From IMG/VR virus record IMGVR_UViG_3300044977_000094, positions 111,261 to 175,260 of that record: 64,000 nt of DNA; one strand, given 5' to 3'. Within the stretch, counting starts at the first letter, position 1; each line of letters begins with the position of its first letter. The translations under genes were made by a program, and so were the position numbers. Source of the DNA: a virus. Below the pieces are notes generated by a model. That model ran no database searches and had not been told where the DNA came from. It worked only from the letters and a program-made list of their open reading frames with translations. This document shows positions 47,466 to 53,161 of this stretch, in pieces.

Positions 47466-48602
47466 TCAGCTGATGCCGTACCAGGTCGACCCGACGCCGC
47501 CGGTGATCAGGTTCGTGGCCTGGTTGGAGAGCGTGATGGGCGTGGGCATCGTGGACTGGCCGCTGCCGTAGTTGGACAACGTCAGGTGCGGCGCCGCCAG
47601 GCCCGCGTTGGCGGTGACGCCGCCGCCCGAGGACTTGAGGGCGAGGACGGTGTAGGTGCCGTTCATGAGCAGGCCGATGAAGTACTCGCCGGGCGGCGCG
47701 TTGGTGAACGGGGAGGTGAACGCGATGGTCTTGACCGTGGCCGTGGTGAAGACGCTGGAGATGTCGGCGGTGACGCACTTCAGGGTGCCGGTGTTGTCGA
47801 ACACGCCGAGGTAGCTGCCGGTGATGGCGCCGTTGTCGAGGACGGCGACACCGAAGCTGATGTTGGTCATGGTGATGGTCTTGCGGAGCACCATGCGCTG
47901 CAGGAGGAGCTTGCCGCCGGTGGAGCTGCTGGCCAGAACGGGTGAGGCACTGGCCAGCAGTGGCGGGAACGACTCCCACAGCATGTTGTTGTCGCCCGCG
48001 AGGTGGCCCTCTTGGGAGTGGCCGTGGCCGGCGTCGGCGTAGCGCCCGGTGGATCCGGTCGAGGTGGTGGAGCCGACGATGGTGATGTCGCCGGACTGGC
48101 CGGTGACCGGGATCTGGTTGAAGGCGGCCGCGTCCTGTGCGCCGGATCCGTTGGCCAGCGACGTGATCTTCTGGCCGTCGAGGCTGACCGGCTCGGTGAA
48201 GACGTTGCTGCCGGACCAGGTGTTGTTGCCGCCCAGCGCCCCGAACTCGGACAGGCTGCCTGCGGGGGAGACAGGGCTGATGCTGGACAGGTCGACGGGG
48301 CTGTCGGCCTGGGGCAGCAGGATGCTGTAGGTGCGGCCGACGGGTGCGAGCTGGCTGCCGAGGCGCTCGACGACGGTGTAGGTCCAGCCGGTGGGGGACA
48401 CAGCGGACGCGTCGGTGGCGACCAGGGAGAGGCTGAACGATCCGGTGCCGTCGAGGGTGGCGGTGACCGGGCCGCTCTGGATGATCAGATTGTTGCTGGA
48501 CGACTGGAGGGTCGTACTCGGGGTGATGGTGACGGTGCCGGTCTCCGGGCTGCCGTTCGCGGTCTGGTAGTGGCCGGTGAGGGTGACCATGGGCAGCGTC
48601 AT
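47466..48602 (-). CDS. Tail fibre / virion surface protein located upstream of terS
   Basis: The 378-residue protein starts MTLPMVTLTGHYQTANGSPE, an opening typical of phage fibre N-termini with SpaA-like beta domains. Its middle contains NNTWSGSNVFTEPVSLDGQK, DAAAFNQIPV and YADAGHGHSQEGHLAGDNNM, standard fibre repeats. Its C-terminus is a beta knob. Placing a fibre before the terminase genes, 18 kb from the tail-tip genes, is unusual. Confidence 0.75.
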   Translation of the reverse strand: MTLPMVTLTGHYQTANGSPETGTVTITPSTTLQSSSNNLIIQSGPVTATLDGTGSFSLSLVATDASAVSPTGWTYTVVERLGSQLAPVGRTYSILLPQADSPVDLSSISPVSPAGSLSEFGALGGNNTWSGSNVFTEPVSLDGQKITSLANGSGAQDAAAFNQIPVTGQSGDITIVGSTTSTGSTGRYADAGHGHSQEGHLAGDNNMLWESFPPLLASASPVLASSSTGGKLLLQRMVLRKTITMTNISFGVAVLDNGAITGSYLGVFDNTGTLKCVTADISSVFTTATVKTIAFTSPFTNAPPGEYFIGLLMNGTYTVLALKSSGGGVTANAGLAAPHLTLSNYGSGQSTMPTPITLSNQATNLITGGVGSTWYGIS

Positions 48603-48603
48603 G

Positions 48604-48635
48604 TGGCTCCTCGGTGCGTGGGCAGCGAGGAGCCA
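48604..48635. terminator. Hairpin upstream of fibre/GH43 unit
   Basis: TGGCTCCTCG/CGAGGAGCCA 10-bp perfect stem with 12-nt loop immediately before the fibre ATG. It separates the fibre-GH43 pair from upstream genes, supporting a moron-like unit. Confidence 0.55.
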
Positions 48636-48658
48636 CCAGGTGGTCGACCGGGAAGCGG

Positions 48659-48856
48659 TCAGATGGGGTCGGGCAGGAACTCGGCGCCGGGGCCGCGGGC
48701 GGGGCAGTGGCCTTTGACGTGCCACCACTTGGTCTCGCCGAGCCAGGCCCGGCCGCCGCAGCGCGAGCACGTCCCGGGGACCGGATGCCACTCGGCGCGG
48801 GTCCGGAACGGGGCGTCCAGGGTGCGCCAGGCGTCGTCGGGCTTCTCGTCGGTCAC
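48659..48856 (-). CDS. Small zinc-finger-like protein (65 aa)
   Basis: GTG at 48856 overlaps the upstream stop (GTGA). CSRCGGRAWLGETKWWHVKG with a further HC pair gives a likely zinc knuckle. Function unknown. Confidence 0.55.
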   Translation of the reverse strand: MTDEKPDDAWRTLDAPFRTRAEWHPVPGTCSRCGGRAWLGETKWWHVKGHCPARGPGAEFLPDPI

Positions 48857-49065
48857 TCGGCTCCCGGTTCATGCAGCGACGGCACGAGCCAGTCGGGGCT
48901 GTTCGCGTGCTGCGCGACGTGTTCCCGAAGCGGCTCCGCGTCGCCGACCATCGTCGCCACGAGCCGCCCGTCGCCGTTGGTCTCGACTGGGCCCGGCGTC
49001 AGCGGCACGCTGATCAGTTCGCCGCAGCACGGGCACGGAATCGGGATGACGGAGAAGGTGTCCAT
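48853..49065 (-). CDS. Small zinc-ribbon protein (70 aa)
   Basis: ATG at 49065, two bases after the Tad2 gene stop. CPCCGELISVPL near the N-terminus forms a Cys pair. The end has EHVAQHANSPDW with two His residues. Likely one-zinc protein coexpressed with the Tad2-domain gene. Confidence 0.55.
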   Translation of the reverse strand: MDTFSVIPIPCPCCGELISVPLTPGPVETNGDGRLVATMVGDAEPLREHVAQHANSPDWLVPSLHEPGAE

Positions 49066-49067
49066 GG

Positions 49068-49595
49068 TCAGCTCCCGCGAACGATGCGCCAGTCGCTGGC
49101 AAGGACGTCCGACTGGGACGCGATCCAAGGCACGAAGTCGCCCTGGGCGGTCATCATCATCAGGTACGGCCGGAAGCGGCACACGGTGCCCTCGGGGATG
49201 CCCGTGGCCCGCGCCGTGTTGGCGTTGATCGGGATGCCGTCCGGGTAGCCGGCCTGCAGCACGATGAACATGCCCGACCCGTTCCAACCGTCGCGGCTGA
49301 CTCGCTTGCCGCCGTTGAGCGCGCCGAGAGCCTCGCCGAAGTCCATGTCGCGGTCGATGGAGGCCCGGGGGGCTTCCGCGTCGCGGTCGGTGCCGCTGGC
49401 GTCGACTCGCGTCACGGACACGAGGAGGTCGTCGCGGACGGACAGGACCGCCTTGTTGTCGGCATCCTTGAACGTCGTGAAGTTGCCCTCGGACTTGTAG
49501 TAGGCAGCCTCGACGGGCTGCCAGGTGAGGCCGGAGCCGTTGTTGATCTTGACCACGTAGTGGTGCAGGGTGCTGCTGGTCTCGTTGCTGGGCAT
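49068..49595 (-). CDS. Tad2/DUF2829 domain protein, anti-Thoeris candidate
   Basis: Residues 84-174 of this 175-residue protein match the DUF2829 (Tad2) pattern: DFGEALGALNGGKRVSRDGW, NGSGMF, NANTARATGIPEGTVCRFRP, YLMMMTAQGDFVPWIASQSD and VLASDWRIV. Tad2 proteins sequester the cyclic ADP-ribose-type signal of Thoeris defence. Residues 1-80 are an additional domain (HHYVVKINNGSGLTWQPVEA, AYYKSEGNFTTFKDADNKAV) that classical short Tad2 proteins lack. It is encoded early in the late transcript, next to small zinc proteins. Confidence 0.85.
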   Translation of the reverse strand: MPSNETSSTLHHYVVKINNGSGLTWQPVEAAYYKSEGNFTTFKDADNKAVLSVRDDLLVSVTRVDASGTDRDAEAPRASIDRDMDFGEALGALNGGKRVSRDGWNGSGMFIVLQAGYPDGIPINANTARATGIPEGTVCRFRPYLMMMTAQGDFVPWIASQSDVLASDWRIVRGS

Positions 49596-49636
49596 GCGGA
49601 ACTCCAGGTGGTGGTGGTGTTGGTGGTTGTGGTGGT

Positions 49637-49834
49637 TCAGGTCGCGGCGGTTTCGCGGCCGTCGAGGGAGTGGTGCACGATCAGCCAGCCCATCGACCCG
49701 TCACTGCGGGGCACGGGGCGGGGGCTGGGGCCGCAGGGGCAGTCGTCGGTGAACTCGTGGACGATCAGGTCATCGAGCGGGACGGCGTGCGCCGTGTCGT
49801 CGGCGGTGAAGGTCGAGAGCCACTGGCCCGGCAT
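49637..49834 (-). CDS. Small hypothetical protein (65 aa)
   Basis: ATG at 49834 shares a base with the upstream stop (TGATG). The product has VPLDDLIVHEFTDDCPCGPS and GWLIVHHSLDGRE. The segment DCPCGP plus His suggests metal binding, and the fold is unknown. Confidence 0.55.
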   Translation of the reverse strand: MPGQWLSTFTADDTAHAVPLDDLIVHEFTDDCPCGPSPRPVPRSDGSMGWLIVHHSLDGRETAAT

Positions 49835-49980
49835 CAGTCGCCGCTCTCGTCGTCCACATCCAGGGACTGGCAGTCGCACGGCCAGCCCGACGCGGACGCG
49901 GACCGGCACTTCCCGTCCGGGCCGTGCTCGGGGACGGTATGACCACAGGAGCAGTAGATCCACGCACCAGAGGTGGCCAT
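49834..49980 (-). CDS. Small Cys-rich protein (48 aa)
   Basis: ATG at 49980. MATSGAWIYCSCGHTVPEHG and WPCDCQSLDVDDESGD contain five Cys and two His with a short spacing, a likely zinc-binding minidomain. First gene after the strong terminator at 50005. Confidence 0.5.
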   Translation of the reverse strand: MATSGAWIYCSCGHTVPEHGPDGKCRSASASGWPCDCQSLDVDDESGD

Positions 49981-50004
49981 CGTCACCGCCTCCTGCGTGT
50001 TGGA

Positions 50005-50043
50005 CTCGCGGCCCGGCCTACGGGGGGCGAGCCGGGCCGCGAG
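50005..50043. terminator. Strong hairpin bounding the late operon
   Basis: CTCGCGGCCCGGC/GCCGGGCCGCGAG, a perfect 13-bp stem with 13-nt loop. It follows the HTH gene at 50114 and precedes the first late gene, so a late promoter, or antitermination, is needed between 49981 and 50004. Confidence 0.7.
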
Positions 50044-50113
50044 CAGCCCGCGACCCTCGACGCGGGCGCGGACACCCCACCGGCGCAGAGCGCAGCAGCA
50101 GGGAGACGGGGAG

Positions 50114-50356
50114 TCAGGCGGCGGCGGTCAGCCGCCCGCGTCGCATCCGAACATCATGCTCAGCCTTCAGCACGTCCACGGCGCGGTACATCGGCGTACG
50201 TACGCCCGGGTTGACGCGGGTCAGGTAGCCGCGATGCGCCCACAGCGCGATCAGGCCCGGCGTCACGCCAGCCGCCTGCGCGGCCTGCTGCGGATTCCAC
50301 AGCGTCGCTTCGAGACTCCCGGTGATCGACACGGGTTCAGTGTCCATCGTCTGCAC
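50114..50356 (-). CDS. MerR/HTH-17-like DNA-binding protein
   Basis: GTG at 50356 (80 residues); an ATG at 50347 is an alternative. The sequence WNPQQAAQAAGVTPGLIALW, then AHRGYLTRVNPGVRTPMYRA and VDVLKAEHDVRMRRGRL is a winged-helix excisionase/MerR-like domain. It sits alone between two terminators and may activate the adjacent late operon. Confidence 0.7.
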   Translation of the reverse strand: MQTMDTEPVSITGSLEATLWNPQQAAQAAGVTPGLIALWAHRGYLTRVNPGVRTPMYRAVDVLKAEHDVRMRRGRLTAAA

Positions 50357-50384
50357 GGAGGCCACCGCCTTCCGGGCATACGAA

Positions 50385-50418
50385 AAGCCCCGCCGACCGG
50401 TAAGGGCTGACGGGGCTT
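50385..50418 (-). terminator. Rho-independent terminator for the 50427 gene
   Basis: On the minus strand, AAGCCCCG/CGGGGCTT stem followed by TTTTCG. One of the few hairpins here with a T-run. Confidence 0.75.
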
Positions 50419-50426
50419 CGAGACGT

Positions 50427-51200
50427 CTATGCGGCGGTTGACTCCTGGACATACTCCGCCGCCGCTGAGATTACGGCAAACCTGCCCTCTTGGCCAGCCC
50501 TCTCCTCGGACTTGTACTTCTCGGTGAGTTCATCGGACCATGCCTGGTACTCGGCCTCGCTCATCAGGGTTTCGCAGGCCGGGTTGTGGCAGGCGATGTA
50601 GTCCTCGCCGTCGCCGAAGAACAGGGACCGCCAGCCGCACTTCTTGCACGGCGCGGACTTCTGGTCGAGGCGCACGTCCCGCCGAGTGAAGCGCGTCGCG
50701 GCCCGGTTCCAGTGGCTGATCTGCGAGGCTGGGTTCGCCGAGTCCCGGTCGTGCGTTTCCATCGCGGCCGGGTGGTGGGTGAGCGCCCAGTCGAGATGCG
50801 TGAGCAGGAACGCCACTGCTCCGGTGGCTGTCTGGCCCTCGCGTCCCCGGTCGGGGCGGGGATTGAGGTGCCGCAGGTCCCGAAGGTCGTCTTCGAGCTC
50901 GATCAGGCCGCCGACGATGAGGTCCGTCATCAGGCGGGCGGCCTGTCCGGGCCAGACGGCTTCGGGGGAGCGGCCGATCGTGCCCAGCTTGTCGCCCTCG
51001 CGTGTGCCGTTGGTGGCTTCCAGCCAGATGGCGGCGAGGAGTTCGGGGAGCTCGGAGAGTTGGCGGTAGGCGCGGCCTGTGCACGGCAGGCAGTGCACGG
51101 GGGTGCCCCAGGTGGGGGTGAGGTCGTGGGGTTCGCCGGCGGCTTCGGCTTTCCTCCACGGGTTGTTGTGAGAGCCAGGGCAGACGTTGAGCACGGACAT
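50427..51200 (-). CDS. Hypothetical phage/plasmid protein with zinc ribbon
   Basis: The 257-residue protein has an N-terminal CPGSHNNPWRKAEAAGEPHD and CLPCTGRAYRQLSELPELLA, then a helical middle. The C-terminus has CKKCGWRSLFFGDGEDYIAC, then HNPACETLMSEAEYQAW, a zinc ribbon with HTH-like tail. Proteins of this design are common beside actinophage terminase regions. Function unknown. Confidence 0.65.
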   Translation of the reverse strand: MSVLNVCPGSHNNPWRKAEAAGEPHDLTPTWGTPVHCLPCTGRAYRQLSELPELLAAIWLEATNGTREGDKLGTIGRSPEAVWPGQAARLMTDLIVGGLIELEDDLRDLRHLNPRPDRGREGQTATGAVAFLLTHLDWALTHHPAAMETHDRDSANPASQISHWNRAATRFTRRDVRLDQKSAPCKKCGWRSLFFGDGEDYIACHNPACETLMSEAEYQAWSDELTEKYKSEERAGQEGRFAVISAAAEYVQESTAA

Positions 51201-51274
51201 GGCGCAGCTCCCGGTGTGGCAGGAGTGAGGGTAGTGGCTGAGCCAAGTATGCGCCCGTGATCGTCAAGGCGCGG

Positions 51275-51466
51275 TTAGCCCGCGGTCCCGCCGCCCTCGA
51301 CCAACTCCCGATACAGCTGCTCGGCCTCGTCCCAGCTGACGGGTCGGCAGCGGGGCCCGAGCAGGACGCGCCCCCACATGTCCCACTCCCACCGGAACAG
51401 CGCTATGCGCTCGCGGCGTGACTGCCCGTCGGCCTCGGGATCCGGGTCGCTCCTCACGGACGCCAT
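51275..51466 (-). CDS. Small hypothetical protein (63 aa)
   Basis: ATG at 51466 chosen; an upstream ATG at 51508 would add 14 Arg/Ser/Pro residues that look like shadow. The product RRERIALFRWEWDMWGRVLL and SWDEAEQLYRELVEGGG is helical and aromatic. Unknown. Confidence 0.45.
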   Translation of the reverse strand: MASVRSDPDPEADGQSRRERIALFRWEWDMWGRVLLGPRCRPVSWDEAEQLYRELVEGGGTAG

Positions 51467-51529
51467 GATGCAGGGAGGCACTGACAATCGGGGGCGGGAC
51501 TCGAACATCCGCGCGCCGGACGTGCAGCG

Positions 51530-51545
51530 CCCCCGCCGACGGGGG
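51530..51545. terminator. Hairpin after the 51564 gene
   Basis: CCCCC-gccgac-GGGGG lies 19 bp after the stop of the leftward gene at 51564. Probable terminator closing the small operon 51564-52078. Confidence 0.5.
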
Positions 51546-51563
51546 ACGGCAGGGGCGGGACGG

Positions 51564-51920
51564 TCAGGCGAGGCCGGCCCAGACAGTGCCCGGGGATTCC
51601 GGCGGGTGCTCGTGTCCGGGGATGTTCCGTAGCGCCAGGAACCTGAAGCCGCTCTCGGTCTCGTGCAGCTCGCCGAAGGTGACGGATCGTCCGGCCTCGC
51701 GGTCGCTGCGGGCGGTGTCCTCGGTGATCCTGGCGCCGTCTTGGTCGTACCAGGCCGTCTCCACTATGCCGATCACACGTTCCGTCACCGTCCCGCCTGA
51801 GCCGGGCCAGCCATGTGCGGGCTGGGGTTCCTCGCTGCCCTCCGGTCGCCACCGCATCGCGTCCGCACTGCCGTGCCAGTCGGCGAGGGTGTCGTCGATG
51901 GACGCCAGGATGTCCGTCAT
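51564..51920 (-). CDS. Hypothetical protein, beta-rich C-terminus
   Basis: ATG at 51920 overlaps the upstream small gene (ATGA), giving 118 residues. MTDILASIDDTLADWHGSAD, then VIGIVETAWYDQDGARITED and VTFGELHETESGFRFLALRN. Similar proteins occur on Streptomyces plasmids and chromosomes; function unknown. Confidence 0.55.
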   Translation of the reverse strand: MTDILASIDDTLADWHGSADAMRWRPEGSEEPQPAHGWPGSGGTVTERVIGIVETAWYDQDGARITEDTARSDREAGRSVTFGELHETESGFRFLALRNIPGHEHPPESPGTVWAGLA

Positions 51921-52078
51921 GCTCCCAGTCTCCATCCCGGCGCGATCTCCGCGAGCAGCCGCATGCCAGCCTCGACACCACGCAGGTGCTGCTCGGCGGT
52001 AACGCCGCCCAGGACACGGAGATCAAGGGGCTGTGTGCCGCTGGGACGTGCGGTGTGCTCGACCTTCTTCTGTGCCAT
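51917..52078 (-). CDS. Small hypothetical protein (53 aa)
   Basis: ATG at 52078. MAQKKVEHTARPSGTQPLDL, then RVLGGVTAEQHLRGVEAGMR. Coupled (ATGA) to the gene that follows, which supports translation. Confidence 0.5.
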   Translation of the reverse strand: MAQKKVEHTARPSGTQPLDLRVLGGVTAEQHLRGVEAGMRLLAEIAPGWRLGA

Positions 52079-52109
52079 GGCTCCATCATCCTCTCCGGGT
52101 ACTGAATGG

Positions 52110-52733
52110 TCACGCCCATGGTGGCTTCCCGCCCGCTGCCCACGCGGCGAGCTGTTCCCGTTCGCATACCAGGAACTTGGCCCGGCGGCAGTACTCGGCT
52201 GCGTCCCGGGTCAGGTGCGAGGTGGTGACGATCAGGGCCACGTCGGCGCCGTGGATGACCTTCCAGGTGCCGCCGACCTTCTGTACGTCCTCGGAGGACA
52301 CGCGGTTCGACAGGGCATAGAACTTGTCCTGCACCAGCAGCTTCCGCCCGTCGGGGAGGCGTGCCAGGTTGTCGGCGGCGAAGTCGCCCGCTCCGCCGAC
52401 GCGCCGAACCTGCGTGCAGCCGTCACGGCGCAGCAGGTCCGCGGTGAAGAACTCGAAGGTGGTCGAGTTCAGGGCGAGGATCTGGTTCAGGGTGTGAGCG
52501 CGGTGGAGTCGCTGCTGCTCGCGGCGCCGGTGCATCCGAAGCTGGGCGGCGGCGGCCAGGCCGCCCGCCAGCAGGGCGACCACCACGACGCTGACGATCA
52601 GCACCGCATGGGCGGCTACCTCCTGCAGCAGCACATCGCCGGCCCAGTACGCGCCCAGCAGCCCAAGGAGCACCGCCGCAGGATGGACACGGCGGCGACG
52701 GGTCCAGCGCCGCCAGTGTCGCCGCGCGCTCAC
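52110..52733 (-). CDS. Mrr-like restriction endonuclease with membrane anchor
   Basis: GTG at 52733 overlaps the upstream stop, giving 207 residues. Two hydrophobic helices (AAVLLGLLGAYWAGDVLLQE, VLIVSVVVVALLAGGLAAAA) precede the nuclease: FEFFTADLLRRDGCTQVRRV, GGAGDFAADNLARLPDGRKL and LVQDKFYALS, which holds the Asp and QxK of the Mrr catalytic fold. Membrane-anchored Mrr-like proteins are common near Streptomyces plasmid transfer genes. The role may be defence or transfer. Confidence 0.8.
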   Translation of the reverse strand: MSARRHWRRWTRRRRVHPAAVLLGLLGAYWAGDVLLQEVAAHAVLIVSVVVVALLAGGLAAAAQLRMHRRREQQRLHRAHTLNQILALNSTTFEFFTADLLRRDGCTQVRRVGGAGDFAADNLARLPDGRKLLVQDKFYALSNRVSSEDVQKVGGTWKVIHGADVALIVTTSHLTRDAAEYCRRAKFLVCEREQLAAWAAGGKPPWA

Positions 52734-53161
52734 CGACCGGCCTGGAAGCTGGAGTTGTCGCCCTGGTGGAAGTTCTGGATCCGCACCCCGCCTGCCGACT
52801 TCACCACGACGAGCGCGACCGCGCCGCCAACCACGATGGCCGCGACACCGATGAGCGCGTGCGTGGCCAGGGCCATGCCCGCGAACATGAGGTACGACCC
52901 GGCCTCGGCGATGCCGGCGCCGGCCAGGATCCCGAACGCCATCACCCCGCAGCCGTACATGCGCTGCGGCAGCGGATCGTACGGGGGCAACGGCGCGGGC
53001 TGGTAGGCGTAGTACGGGGCGTGCCCTGGCACGGACACCACGCGGGCCGTCGGCGGCACCAGGGCGGGCGCGGCGGGTGGCGTATAGGGGGCGGGCAGGT
53101 TGGCAGGCATGGCGATCGCCTCGTCCTGGGCCCAGTCGTAGAAGTCGGTGCGGACGGACAT
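52730..53161 (-). CDS. Small membrane protein of transfer module
   Basis: ATG at 53161 overlaps the translocase stop (TGATG). The 143-residue protein has a Pro/Tyr-rich N-terminal half (PYYAYQPAPLPPYDPLPQRM) and two hydrophobic helices (GVMAFGILAGAGIAEAGSYL, THALIGVAAIVVGGAVALVV), ending RIQNFHQGDNSSFQAGR. It may act with the translocase at the membrane, like Spd proteins of Streptomyces plasmids. Confidence 0.6.
   Translation of the reverse strand: MSVRTDFYDWAQDEAIAMPANLPAPYTPPAAPALVPPTARVVSVPGHAPYYAYQPAPLPPYDPLPQRMYGCGVMAFGILAGAGIAEAGSYLMFAGMALATHALIGVAAIVVGGAVALVVVKSAGGVRIQNFHQGDNSSFQAGR

Noticed and set aside
44300-48640. Long overlapping minus-strand frames (287-758 codons) in the terminase and fibre regions
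   Set aside because: They run across several real genes, are dominated by Arg/His/Pro, and lack conserved motifs. Only their segments that match proper starts were retained.
51490-51530. tRNA-like 3' end (TTCGAGTCC followed by GCCCCC on the minus strand)
   Set aside because: The T-loop sequence is present, but only two of five T-stem pairs form and there is no room for an anticodon arm. I therefore do not call a tRNA or tRNA-based attachment site.
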